A stretch of DNA of 64,000 nt. It comes from Chrysaora quinquecirrha. Lineage: Eukaryota > Cnidaria > Scyphozoa > Semaeostomeae > Pelagiidae. A model generated the notes under the pieces. That model saw only the letters and a list, made by a program, of their open reading frames with translations, was not told the origin of the DNA and ran no database searches. The translations under genes and the position numbers were made by a program. Positions 1 through 10,249 of the stretch are shown here, piece by piece. Where the stretch lies: the NCBI GenBank assembly GCA_014526335.1, contig JACTAT010000056.1, positions 532,968 through 596,967 on the forward strand. The letters are read 5' to 3'. How positions within the stretch are numbered: position 1 is the first letter of the stretch; every line of letters begins with the position of its first letter.

Positions 1-381
1 TTTTAGATTGAAACTTGTGTTCCAAATTCAAATGTTTGATCGAAAGTCACATCCGCCAATTCTCTCTGCTGCTCACTGATTGGCCATATGTGATTCTATC
101 ATTCGATCTGACAAAAAATGGAATCGCATTTAAAGTGGGAGGACATTAATAAGCCAGTCAAAATGCAGCAAATTAAGTGTTGCAATCTGATTTGCTCAGC
201 CATTCTTTTGGCGAAGAGTGGCCGTTTTTTGCATGCAAAAGCCAGGGGGTCCCATATTGAGCAGCTTTCTGACAAAAACAAAAACTAAAGATGGCAGCTG
301 TGATAACTGGGGGCTCGTATAATCAAGTCTACACTAAGACTAAGATTTGAGCATATAAAACTAAGGATTTTTTAAGCTTAC
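1..381. other. Intron or flank of the JmjC gene, nothing recognised
   Basis: AT-rich sequence downstream (minus strand) of the second visible JmjC exon. That exon ends in a splice donor, so this stretch should be the start of the next intron. I see no open frame with recognisable protein content and no clear repeat. Confidence 0.5.
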
Positions 382-740
382 CCTTTTATGCCCTTTAAGA
401 ACACAAAGAAGATTTTCATCAGTATCAATATGATTAGTTGATATTGTGTTTCCACCACTTAGCCATAAAAATGAGACGAAAAAGTATCTGTCAACTTCCT
501 CACAGCGCAGACATAGGGGCAAAACAATTTCCTCTCTCATTCTTGGCATAACTTCGTCCACCAGATACAATGTGTTATTTTCCTCCCTGTAGTGATCTAG
601 GAAATATGCGAAATTCTGACTTGGGGGAATGTTATATTTATCATCATCCTTTGTCTCCATGCGGACTGTTTCATTTCCATACTTCTCTTTAAGATATTCA
701 TCTGTCCACAATTTATAAGCAGGCCAGTTCTTTGCAGCTC
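382..740 (-). CDS. JmjC/cupin-like oxygenase, second visible exon
   Basis: This 359-bp exon is bounded by an acceptor CAAG before GAGCTGC and a donor AGG/GTAAGC. It enters in phase 1 and leaves in phase 0. It encodes about 119 residues beginning AAKNWPAYKLWTDEYLKEKY. That continues smoothly from the PVVLKG end of the exon at 2995-3265, which is the usual order in JmjC/cupin_8 proteins (PVVLKG..., NWPA, LWTDEYL). Near the end, NHIDTDENLLCVLKGHKR contains an H-x-D pair, the first two Fe(II) ligands of the family; the distal His must lie in an exon outside the window. The family is 2-oxoglutarate/Fe(II)-dependent hydroxylases or demethylases, but the substrate cannot be deduced. The gene is truncated by the left window edge. 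Confidence 0.8.
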
Positions 741-879
741 CTTGGTGAGAAAATGGGCAATCGCTTCAATTACACAAGATCAAAAGAAGTTAAGTGAAAT
801 TAAGTCAAATTAAGCAGATCTCATAAGAACTGGTCAATTGCAGGCCTGGTTTGGCAAAGTCAACGTCAAAATCAAATCA

Positions 880-2445
880 AAGTCAAAGAAGTGGAAGTAA
901 AACTAGTCAAATAAGATGAAGTTAAAGAAGTTGAAGTCAAGGAGTTAAAGTTAAAGAAATCCAAGTCAAAGAAGTCATAAGTCGAAGTTGGAGAGTTCAA
1001 AGTCAAAGAAGTCAAATAAAACAAAGTCAACGCCAAAGTCAAAGAAGCTCAAAGGAATCAAAGTTGAAGAAATCAAGGTCAAAGAAGTTGAAGAAGTCAA
1101 AGCAGAAGAAGTCGAAGTTTAAGAGGTCAAGGTCAAAAAAGTTGAAGTCAAAGAAGTCAAAGTCAACTCAAAGAATTCGAAGTCAAAGAAAATGAAGCTG
1201 AAGAGGTCAAAGTCAAAGAAGTCAAATCAGTTAAAGTCAAAGAAGTTGCAGTCAAAGAAATCAAAATCGAAGACGTTGAAACGGAAGAAGTTGAAGTTGA
1301 AGAGCTTGAAGTCAAAGAACTCAAATTAAACGAAGTCAAGAAGTTGCAGTTAAAGAAATCCAAGTCGAAGACATCAAAACGGAAGAAGTCGAAGTTTAAA
1401 TGATCAGAGTCAAATAAGTTGCAGTCAAAGAAATCCAAGTGGAAGACCACAAAACGGAAGAAGTCGAAGTTTAAAAGGTCAAAGTCAAAGTAGTAAAATC
1501 AGTCAAAGTCAAACAAGTTACAGTCAAAGAAATCCAAGTTGAAGACCCCAAAACGGAAGAAGTCGAAGTTTAAATGATCAGAGTCAAATAAGTTGCAGTC
1601 AAAGAAATCCAAGTGGAAGACCACAAAACGGAAGAAGTCGAAGTTTAAAAGGTCAAAGTCAAAGTAGTCAAATCAGTCAAAGTCAAACAAGTTACAGTCA
1701 AAGAAATCCAAGTCGAAGACATCAAAATTGAAGAAGTCCAAGTTTAAATGATCAAAGTCAAAGAAGTCAAATAAGCTGCAGTCAAAGAAATCCAAGTGGA
1801 AGACCACAAAATGGAAGAAGTTGAATTGAAGAGGTTAAAGTCAAAGAAGTTGAAGCCAAAGAAGTTGAAGTTGAAGTAGTAAAAGTTGAAGAGGTCGAAA
1901 TGAAAGAAGTAAACTTAGTCAAAGTCAAAGTTGTATTCAAGAAGTCAAATAAGTCAAAGTCAAAGAAGTTGCAGTCAAAGAAATCGAAGACCTCAAAACG
2001 GAAGAAGTCGAAGTTGAAGAGGTCGAAGTCAAGAAGTCAAATAAGTTAAAGTCCAAACCAAAGGAGGTGAAGTCAAAGAAGTTGCAGTCAAGGAAATCGA
2101 AGACCTCAAAACGGAAGAAGTCAAAGTTGAAGAGGTCGAAGTCAAAAGAGTCAAAAAAGTCAAAGTTCGAATCAAAGAAGTTGAAGTTGAAGGAGTTGAA
2201 GTCAAAGAAGTTGAAATCAATGAAGTTGAAGTTGAAGAAGTTGAAGCTCAATAGGTTGAAGTCAAAGAAGTCAAATCAGTCAAAGTCGAAGAATTTGAAG
2301 TCAAAGAAATTCAAGACAAAGAAGTCAAATCCAAAGATGTTGAAGTTGAAAAAGGTTAATTGGATGAAGTCAATGCTAAAGAGATCCAATTGGAATCCAG
2401 TTTCATCAGGTCGAGCAATGGCAAATAGTTGAAGCAAAATTAAAT
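880..2445. repeat. GAAGTCAAA-type minisatellite, about 1.55 kb
   Basis: Degenerate tandem array of 9-bp units (GAAGTCAAA, GAAGTTGAA, GAGGTCAAA). There is a higher-order period of about 170-175 bp: the block containing AATCCAAGTGGAAGACCAC recurs near 1433 and 1606, with further partial copies near 1360, 1530, 1700 and 1790. Open frames through it (Lys/Ser-rich on plus, Phe/Asp/Leu-rich on minus) result from the multiple-of-three unit and are not taken as genes. Confidence 0.85.
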
Positions 2446-2717
2446 TAAATCAAGTCAACTCAAGTCAAGTCAACTCTAAAGTTAGGGTGGTAAAGGATAA
2501 TGTGTTTGACCATATTGTTTTCATCGGAAAATGTGAAAGAGGGTGGCAAAGGGTCTTCTTGAAATCTGATGGGCCACATTTTCAAAAAGGGAAATGTGAG
2601 ACACCATACCTTTTTTAATGTGAAATGGGAATGGCAAATATTTTTATCTGCATGATTCTTGATCCTAACCCCCCTTAACCACCCTCTAAAGTGTCAAGTT
2701 AACCAAATTCTAGTTTG

Positions 2718-2885
2718 GTGAAGGGGAAATTGTGTGTTTAGTGCCAGTTGCTAGGATCTCAAGAGCGGACGAAATAACAAGAACATGAACCCGGCTATGA
2801 TGCTGCTGTTGAGTTGGGGATTGAAATCAAAACCCTGAGCTGAAAGCTCTTAAGACCACAAGCCAGCTGTCTTAGACCATGGTGC
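2718..2885. repeat. SINE-like repeat, family D
   Basis: Begins GGTGAAGGGGAAATTGTGTG followed by TAGTGCCAGTTGCTAGGATC. Similar strings occur at 28525-28600 and inverted at about 48240-48285. Toward its right end the reverse strand reads GGTTTTGATTTCAATCCCC, a weak B-box-like motif. Probably a tRNA-derived SINE, degenerate. Confidence 0.45.
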
Positions 2886-2994
2886 AACAGTTCTTTCAGG
2901 TAACAATTTACCAAATCAAATATTTACAACATATCAAATCAAACTAAATTTAAATAAATCCAACTCAAAAAAGGAAAATCAATCCACAACAAAC

Positions 2995-3265
2995 CTTTCA
3001 AAACAACAGGTTTATGATACACAACATAATTCATGTAGAAATCTTCAGGGGAAATCATAAATGGAATTTCATCAGCATAATAATCTGGTGGTTTATGAGA
3101 ACCAAAAGGTTTCATGTGACCTCTTTTAAACATTTCTTCAAAACTTAATTCCTCATTAGCCTCTTTGCTGTATTTATTTTCATTTGAAAGACATTTTGCT
3201 GACCATGCTGTTTCTCTTTCGTTATTGAACCCATGCTCACTTGAAGCCATGCAGGATGCCACCAT
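2995..3265 (-). CDS. JmjC/cupin-like oxygenase, N-terminal exon
   Basis: Encodes about 90 residues ending NYVVYHKPVVLKG at a phase-1 donor (AAAG/GTTTGT). The PVVLKG strand, preceded by IPFMISPEDFYMNYVVYHKP, is the canonical entry into a JmjC/cupin_8 fold. The in-frame ATG at 3263-3265 is the first available methionine. Upstream, the same frame stays open for 12 codons (KKNLHTLAIFLC) back to a TGA. Together these residues resemble a signal peptide core (LHTLAIFLCMVASCMASS). The true start may therefore be in another exon joined near 3305 (possible acceptor GTGAAAG), giving a secreted or ER-luminal protein. JMJD8 is a known luminal JmjC protein, but orthology is not shown. Confidence 0.7.
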
Positions 3266-3540
3266 GCAGAGAAAGATGGCAAGAGTGTGTAGGTTTTTCT
3301 GTGAAAGAAAAACATTGCCTTTAGAATTGAACTATAATGCCCAGTACAGGTTACACGACTTATGGACAGATGGGGATGCACTGCCAAGATTTTAGAAACC
3401 AAACCACTCATAGTTAAGAAGTAGTTATAAGTAACTATAAGAGTAATAAATTACCCCCTGGACTTTCATTTCCATGAATATCCCCCAACACAAAGTTCAT
3501 TCTCAAGTAAGGGAGAGCTTGGTGTTACTGAGGGTGTTAC

Positions 3541-3720
3541 TTGATGATGATGATGATGATCATCATGATCATGATCGATCATGATCATGATGATAATTTT
3601 AATGATGAGAATGACAACCTAGTGATTATGATGATGATGATGATGATTTGATGATGATGATGTGATGATGATAGTTATGTTGTTTGTTGATGACGATGAT
3701 CATAATGACAATAAGGATTC
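3541..3720. repeat. (GAT)n microsatellite with GATC palindrome
   Basis: Interrupted GAT/GATGAT tracts. The centre is a near-perfect palindrome (ATCATGATCATGATCGATCA and continuation around 3560-3590), so the single strand could fold into a long hairpin. Confidence 0.85.
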
Positions 3721-4385
3721 AGTATTCTTTTTCACTGAAAATACCCCCGACCCATTTTGCCCCACCGATCTGAAACATAAAGCCACAAAAATAGTCAACA
3801 TTCTAGCATTTATCATAAGGAATTGTGCACCTTGATCCTAAAACCATTAATTCAGGCTGTAGAGTAGCCTTAAGGTGCATGAACAAGAGGTTGATTTACT
3901 TGCCAGGGGGTCTGTTTTTGAAAAAAAAATTTCAAAGTTTGATGATAATGACGATTATGATGAGGCATGATTATAGTCCTTCGGCCAGCGATAGCGTTGT
4001 TAGATATGTGTTTACATCCAAATACAAGAACATACATTTTGAAAGTAAAGGCAACATCTTTTTTTCTAGAAGGTACTTGGTAGGTATTAGTCATGTTGAC
4101 CGTTTTAGGTAAGCCACAACAAAACAGATATAAACATGGAAACACTAAGAACCAACCAACATACCTGAAACGACTGCATAGCTCTAAAAAGTTATAATTG
4201 CCTCAATCTCGGCTGATATTATGATTCGGTTGTTACCAGAGAGGCAAGCCACAGAGATGGGCATGCATGAAAGAGGAAAACCTCCAGCATTCGAAATACT
4301 TCCTCTTCTTTGTCTAAAGCTGTTGTTGTTGCTGTTTTTCTGGAATTTGGAATGGATTTACGGAAAACTCGGAACCGTTAATTAG
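3721..4385. other. Intergenic, nothing recognised
   Basis: Open frames here are short, lack recognisable protein features and overlap on both strands. No splice-bounded exon was found. Confidence 0.5.
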
Positions 4386-4858
4386 AATCAAAGAATCAAA
4401 GAATCAAAGAATCAAAGAATCAAAGAAGAATCAAGGAATCAAAGAATCAAGGAATCAAAGAATCAAAGAATCAAAGAATCAAAGAATCAAAGACTCAAAG
4501 AATCAAAGACTCAAAGATTCAAAGAAACAAAGAAACAAAGAATCAAAGAATCAAAGAATCAAAGAATCAAAGAATCAAAGAATCAAAGAATCAAAGAATC
4601 AAAGAATCAAAGAATCAAAGAATCAAAGAATCAAAGAATCAAAGAATCAAAGAATCAAAGAATCAAAGAATCAAAGAATCAAAGAATCAAAGAATCAAAG
4701 AATCAAAGAATCAAAGAATCAAAGAATCAAAGAATCAAAGAATCAAAGAGTCAAAGAATCAAAGAATCAAAGAATCAAAGAATCAAAGAATCAAAGAGTC
4801 AAAGAATCAAAGAATCAAAGAATCAAAGAATCAAATAATTAAAGAATCAAAGAATCAA
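4386..4858. repeat. (AATCAAAG)n 8-bp tandem repeat
   Basis: About 58 nearly perfect copies of AATCAAAG, with occasional variants (GACTCAAAG, GAGTCAAAG, GAAACAAAG). The high uniformity suggests recent expansion. Confidence 0.95.
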
Positions 4859-5894
4859 CAAAATAAACGAAGATCATATTTTAATCATACCATTCATTCA
4901 TTCCATTCAGCTAATCAAAATCACAAATTAAGAATATCATTGCATACTGCTAATACTATATCAATAAAATCTGCGTAATGTCATAGGCAAACAGAATAAA
5001 GCAGCGTTTGAAATGATTCTCTAAAACTCATAACATTTATTCTTAATTAAAATCAACATTGTTTACTCGCTAGTAATGAAGAAGTAAATTTAGATTCATT
5101 GTGACCTTTCCAATATTTTAGATAAAGTAGACGCATTTACATTTATACGAAGCAACTCCGCACTCCTACATATACCATTTGGCAATAAGTGTCTCTTGGA
5201 TTAGGACACGCAACACAAGATGCTAGAGAAAAGGTTTAAGTTGATTTTGGCATACAATAGTGCTTAGACAACGCATCGCATTCCATACACATTCACTCCT
5301 GGTAATTCAACCCTCCAAGAGACAGATGAAAACGGCTCGAGTCAACAAATGTTTCGAGTTATCGAAGCTTCAAATAACTCAAAGGTTGTTGCTTTGTTGC
5401 TTTTTCAAAGGTGTCAGCTAAACCAAAGAACGGAAAACAGTCTTTTTTCATTAACTTTGGCTAAAACTGGATCTATACAATTTGAAATTTGTCCATCCGT
5501 CTGCTGGTCCCCGCATTTTGCCGCTTTTGATTTCATTCTAAAAGTTGTCCATTCTGCCCACTTTGTTCTTCCATTCTGTTCCTCTTGTTCAATCAATTAG
5601 TCATTTTGGGCCTTCAAAGATAACATTGTTCTTTGTTTCTTTTGATTGATAAACGTTCGAATTTACGTCTCTATTGGGCACTTTATTCTTCTCTGCGTTA
5701 TTCCAAATGACTAGAACTTACTGGACCTGCGATAAGTTGCACAGGAGAGGAAGAGGAAATCATAGAAAGTGATATAGATGTCAAGATGCGCCTACGGAAA
5801 GCAAACACAGCCGCATCTAGACACTAGCTAATAATTAAGCAAGCAAGTGAAATTTCTTCATATCACTTCTTCCATTTGATGGTTCGTTCTGTCA
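4859..5894. other. Intergenic, 3' side of the GPCR
   Basis: About 1 kb of AT-rich sequence between the 8-bp repeat and the GPCR stop codon. The 3' untranslated region of the receptor should lie in its right part. No further coding signal was seen. Confidence 0.5.
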
Positions 5895-7166
5895 TTATGA
5901 TTGTTCATCAGGCTTCTCTGACCAGCCCTCTGAGATCCTTTCCTCGCATTTATCAGGAATGATTCCCAAACGAGGCAGTAAAGTAGTGGCAGTCTCGCTT
6001 GCACTACTAGATCTTTTAGCTCTTGCCCAAAAGAGGCTGAGAAGGCTCTTGCTTTGGCTATCAACACTTGACTTTCTTCTTGTAAGAGAGAACATTCTGT
6101 GAATTGATGTATGCTGGGAATGGTCTTCTTTCTTTGAAAGGAATCGCAGTAATAATTTCTTACAGCCTTGGCGCAAAAGCCTCGTAAATAAGATATACAC
6201 AATGGGATTGATACTGCTGATGAACCATGGAATAACAAGTAGGAACCATTCATACACTGGTGACCTGTTCAAGTATTCTTCCTTGACATGCTCCGACCAA
6301 AACGTACCGAAATAAAACCCCCAGCCAACGAGAAACGGTACGAGAATCAACATGAAATTCACGGCAACTTTCGCCTCTCGTAGTTGCAGTCGCTTGGTTC
6401 GTTGTCGTCTTTCGGCGCTGCTTCCTGAAACTGCACGATTTAACGAGCGTTCCAACTTTCGTGAGATCTTTATCACTCGTATAGTTGTGCCGAGGATTAC
6501 CGTGTATGCTATACCGACAATTCCGCATGGCACGACAAATCCAACGACATAAGCAATTATCAATATTATGTTCTGATATGCTTTATTGGTAAATTTGCAT
6601 CTGAGAAGACTCGATACAAATATACATACGACATAACTCCAGATTCCGAATATGATATGCAGCGCTCGTTTCCGATAGAAGAGACGCTCGTACTGAAGAG
6701 GTTTCAGGACGGCGAGGCCCCGATCAAAGCTCACGGCAGCGAGACTCATAATTGACGCTGATGCTACACCGATATCCATAGACGGAAAGAAACAGACATC
6801 CAGATTGTTTGGTAGAGGCAAGTTAAACGCATCGACAATTAGAAATAAGACCATCACAAACATCATTATTAAGTCCGCTACTGCAAGGCTTGATATCAGG
6901 TAGTTGGTTGGTGTTTTTAGACTTCTTAGCTTTGCTACCGCAGCTATAATGAGACTGTTGCCGACTACTCCCGGCATTATGACGATAGCAGCGAATGAAT
7001 ACAAAGCTATATACAATGGATGCATGCCTACTGTTGAATGGTTTGCATTTACTAATGAGGAATTGCCGGATTGATTGTTTATTTGCTCAAAATCAGAGGT
7101 GTTTGTCCTTGGATGGTATAATAGAAACATAGTTGTATTTACGGATATATTCGCCATCAGAACCAC
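5895..7166 (-). CDS. Rhodopsin-class (class A) GPCR, aminergic-like, intronless
   Basis: Single open frame of 423 residues. The N terminus (1-50) has six N-glycosylation sequons (N6, N10, N22, N31, N35, N42). Class A landmarks are TM1 with GN70, TM2 LAVAD98, C125 before TM3, DRG at 148-150 where DRY is usual, W176 in TM4, P213 in TM5 and NPIVY at 320-324 in TM7. The aspartate 17 residues before D148 (D131) falls at position 3.32, the amine-binding position of aminergic receptors. The TM6 CWxP motif is replaced by ILVP (274-277), so the usual toggle Trp is absent. Intracellular loop 3 and the tail are basic and Ser-rich. It could be an amine-like receptor or an orphan from a lineage expansion; the ligand is unknown. 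The ATG at 7164-7166 is the first Met of the frame. A 20-bp tandem repeat lies about 225 bp upstream. Confidence 0.9.
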   Translation of the reverse strand: MVLMANISVNTTMFLLYHPRTNTSDFEQINNQSGNSSLVNANHSTVGMHPLYIALYSFAAIVIMPGVVGNSLIIAAVAKLRSLKTPTNYLISSLAVADLIMMFVMVLFLIVDAFNLPLPNNLDVCFFPSMDIGVASASIMSLAAVSFDRGLAVLKPLQYERLFYRKRALHIIFGIWSYVVCIFVSSLLRCKFTNKAYQNIILIIAYVVGFVVPCGIVGIAYTVILGTTIRVIKISRKLERSLNRAVSGSSAERRQRTKRLQLREAKVAVNFMLILVPFLVGWGFYFGTFWSEHVKEEYLNRSPVYEWFLLVIPWFISSINPIVYILFTRLLRQGCKKLLLRFLSKKEDHSQHTSIHRMFSLTRRKSSVDSQSKSLLSLFWARAKRSSSASETATTLLPRLGIIPDKCEERISEGWSEKPDEQS

Positions 7167-7391
7167 TACTGCTTGAACGTATATCGAATCTACTCTTCAA
7201 TACTTAACTGCTATTGGCACAAACGGTAAACTGTCAATGCAAGATTTACCCTACCATAGAACGTATGTTGCTTATGTGCAAGAGTGCTTTTCATACCACA
7301 TTAAAAGTCAGTAAAAGAGTTTGCGAACAATCCTTACCTAGCTTCTCTGTCTTGTAAATTTCCTTCGCGACTGCAACAAGGAAAGGTACAC

Positions 7392-7535
7392 GATTTCTGG
7401 ACAACGTGCAAGATTTCTGGGCAACGTGCAAGGTTTCTGGACAACGTGCAAGATTTCTGGACAACGTGCAAGGTTTCTGGACAACGTGCAAGTTTTCAGG
7501 ACAACGTGCAAGACTTTCGGGAGACGTGCAAGATC
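7392..7535. repeat. 20-bp tandem repeat upstream of the GPCR
   Basis: About seven copies of GGTTTCTGGACAACGTGCAA or GATTTCTGGACAACGTGCAA. They lie 5' of the minus-strand receptor start, in what would be its promoter or 5' leader region. A regulatory role is only a possibility. Confidence 0.85.
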
Positions 7536-8339
7536 TCTGATCAGCAGCTTTTAGTAAAACAGTGGTCTTCGACGTCAACGCTTCGGCGATGGTTTCTGCG
7601 GCGTTCTCAATAACTCTTATTGGAGGTCTTCTTATATCTTTCCTGCAACTCTATCCAAATATCCTCAGAATCCTTCAGAAGAATGACTAGTATTCTTTAG
7701 AAGACGTCGGCAATTCCCTGATTGCAGTCTTTTTCGAACGTTGGCCTAGAAAAGAAGGCATTGATCATGAACTGTACTGGTTGAAACGCAAGGTTCTCTC
7801 GAATGAGCTTCACTTTCAGCTGCTTGTCTTTATATCCTGCTTAGTAAATTACGCTTATCTGATAACCTAAGCTAGGATGATAGCATATTAATTGAAATGT
7901 GTTACTTGGGCTCCACGAGATAAAACGCTGATCAATCAAGGCCGATCTGCACAAAACAACTTATTTTTCTATCGATAAATGAAATACGATAATCAACAGG
8001 TCTACATATTATTGCGAAAAAGCTCAGTTCCTTAGATAGTAGCCCTGATTTGGCTGTGCCTCGATGTATCAGAGAATGAATATCTCCCCATACAGGTGCA
8101 TAGGGTAATAAATATTCATTCCAAAAACATTATCATTCGTTGTGTGCTTCTTTATATTACAAAATCCCCCCCCCCTCCTGCGGAAATAAGAGTATCGTAG
8201 TGTGAGGATGAGGTGTGTTGTCTAGCGGTGTCATATATACGGGATAATATTGCTTATACTCTGATGACAGTGCATTGACTTATCATTCATGCACGTAAAA
8301 CAGCAGACAAACACATAGGGACTCAAATAATGTGGAGAC

Positions 8340-9656
8340 AGTGGAGATGATGGAGAGATACTTATAGGTATATAGTAGTACAGGCATACATGGGCCCAAA
8401 TGTTGTGGACACGGTGGAGACGGTGGAGAGATACTTATAGGCATATAGTAGTACAGGCATACATGGCCCAAATGTTGTAGAGACGGTGGAGACGGTGGAG
8501 AGATACATAGGTATATAGTAGTACAGGCATACATGGCCACGAATGTTGTGGAGACGGTGGAGACGGTGGAGAGATACATAGGTATATAGTAGTAGAGGCA
8601 TACATGGCCCCGAATGCTGTGGAGACGGTGGAGACGGTGGAGAGATAGTTATAGGCATATAGTAGTACAGGCATACATGGCCCCAAATGCTGTGGAGACG
8701 GTGGAGACGGTGGAGAGATAGTTATAGGCATATAGTAGTACAGGCATACATGGCCCCAAATGCTGTGGAGACGGTGGAGACGGTGGAGAGATAGTTATAG
8801 GCATATAGTAGTACAGGCATACATGGCCCCAAATGCTGTGGAGACGGTGGAGACGGTGGAGAGATAGTTATAGGCATATAGTAGTACAGGCATACATGGC
8901 CCCAAATGTTGTGGAGACAGTGGAGACGGTGGAGAGATACATAGGTATATAGTAGTACAGGCATACATGGCCCCTGAATGTTGTGGAGATGGTGGAGACG
9001 GTGGAGAGATAGTTATAGGCATATAGTAGTACAGGCATACATGGCCCTGAATGTTGTGGAGACTGTGAAGACGGTGGAGAGGTACATAGATATATATTAG
9101 TACAGGCATACATGGCCCTGAATGTTGTGGAGACGGTGGAGACAGTGGAGAGGTACATAGATATATAGTAGTACAGGCATACATGGCCCTGAATGTTGTG
9201 GAGACGGTGGAGGCGGTGGAGAGATACATAGGTATATAGTAGTGCAGGCATACATGGCCCCTGAATGCTGTGGAGACGGTGGAGACGGTGGAGAGATAGT
9301 TATAGGCATATAGTAGTACAGGCATACATGGCCCCAAAATGTTGTGGAGACGGTGGAGACGGTGGAGAGATACATAGGTATATAGTAGTACAGGCATACA
9401 TGGCCCCGAATGTTGTGGAGACGGTGGAGACGGTGGACAGATACATAGATATATAGTAGTACAGGCATACATGGCCCCAAATGTTGTGGAGACTGTGGAG
9501 ACGGTGGAGAGATACATAGGTATATAGTAGTGTAGGCATACATGGCCCCGAATGTTGTGGAGACGGTGGAGGCGGTGGAGAGATACATAGGTATATAGTA
9601 GTACAGGCATACATGGCCCCGAATGTTGTGGAGACGGTGGAGACGGTGGAGACCGT
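8340..9656. repeat. 73-bp minisatellite array, left arm
   Basis: About 18 units of a roughly 73-bp repeat containing TATATAGTAGTACAGGCATA, CATGGCCCC, a TGTTGTGGAGA segment and two or three GACGGTGGA 9-mers. Two unit types alternate: one with GATACATAGGTA, the other with GATAGTTATAGGCA. Units open in several frames give protein-like shadows that are not genes. Confidence 0.95.
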
Positions 9657-9665
9657 TGAGAAGTA

Positions 9666-10247
9666 CAGTTGACATCCGCTATCTCGACTGCCCGCTATCT
9701 CGAACATTCGCTATCTTGAACGATTTTCCATTTCCCCTCGTTTTGGTATAAGGGTTTGTATAGAAAAATCATCCGATATCTCGAACCCCGTTATCTCGAA
9801 CATTCGCTATCTCGAACGATTTTCGATTTCCCATGGAGGAAGACCTGCTTTTTATCTCGAACTTTGCCAAATTTTCTGCTGAACTGGATAAAGATACAGG
9901 CTGAAAATATGTATCAGTTCGCCTAGCGGAGCGGGAATGGCAGCAGCTAAGTGATATGCTGCCCTACAATAGATGAAGCTGTTCTCTTTCGAGATGTGCT
10001 GCATCGCCATTATCTCAATTTCACCAATAGTAGGGATGAAAGCAGAAGCTTTGACTCCTATGTAAAAAATACCAGACTTGTTTGATGAAATTTGGGATCA
10101 GTAACCCTGCATGTTAATAGGAGTTCCTTTTCTGACTTAAAAACTATAATTTTTTATATTTATATGGGGCATCCGTTATTTCGAACATTCGCTATCTCGA
10201 ACAAATTCCAGTTTCCCTTGAGATTTCGAGATAGCGGATGTCAACTG
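9666..10247. mobile_element. pogo/Tigger-type MITE, 582 bp
   Basis: Left end CAGTTGACATCCGCTATCTC matches the reverse complement of the right end (10228-10247). Both sides carry the dinucleotide TA (9664-9665 and 10248-10249), the target duplication of the Tc1/mariner/pogo group. The motif GCTATCTCGAAC is repeated several times within the terminal 160 bp of the left end and again near the right end, so the TIRs are internally repetitive. No transposase frame. Nested inside the foldback-like element, directly beside the left minisatellite arm. Confidence 0.85.
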
Positions 10248-10249
10248 TA

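Larger units (their letters stand above)
741..2994 (-). other. Intron of JmjC gene
   Basis: The intron lies between the phase-1 donor AAAG/GTTTGT of the upstream exon and the CAAG acceptor of the downstream exon. About two thirds of it is the GAAGTCAAA minisatellite; a SINE-like segment follows at about 2718-2885. Confidence 0.75.

Noticed and set aside
2067..2432. Lys/Ser-rich 121-residue frame
   Set aside because: Lies wholly in the GAAGTCAAA minisatellite.
4386..4858. CRISPR-like array
   Set aside because: Uninterrupted 8-bp repeats without spacers, in eukaryotic DNA.
5349..5600. 83-residue frame next to the GPCR
   Set aside because: No recognisable features, an overlapping frame on the other strand, and no splice or homology support.
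8795..9675. Open frames of up to 271 residues rich in Leu/Ser/Thr/Pro across the minisatellite, and their counterparts at 14355-15732
   Set aside because: They follow the 73-bp unit in several frames and both arms. The unit is not a multiple of three, so the peptide cycles; there is no coding signature.
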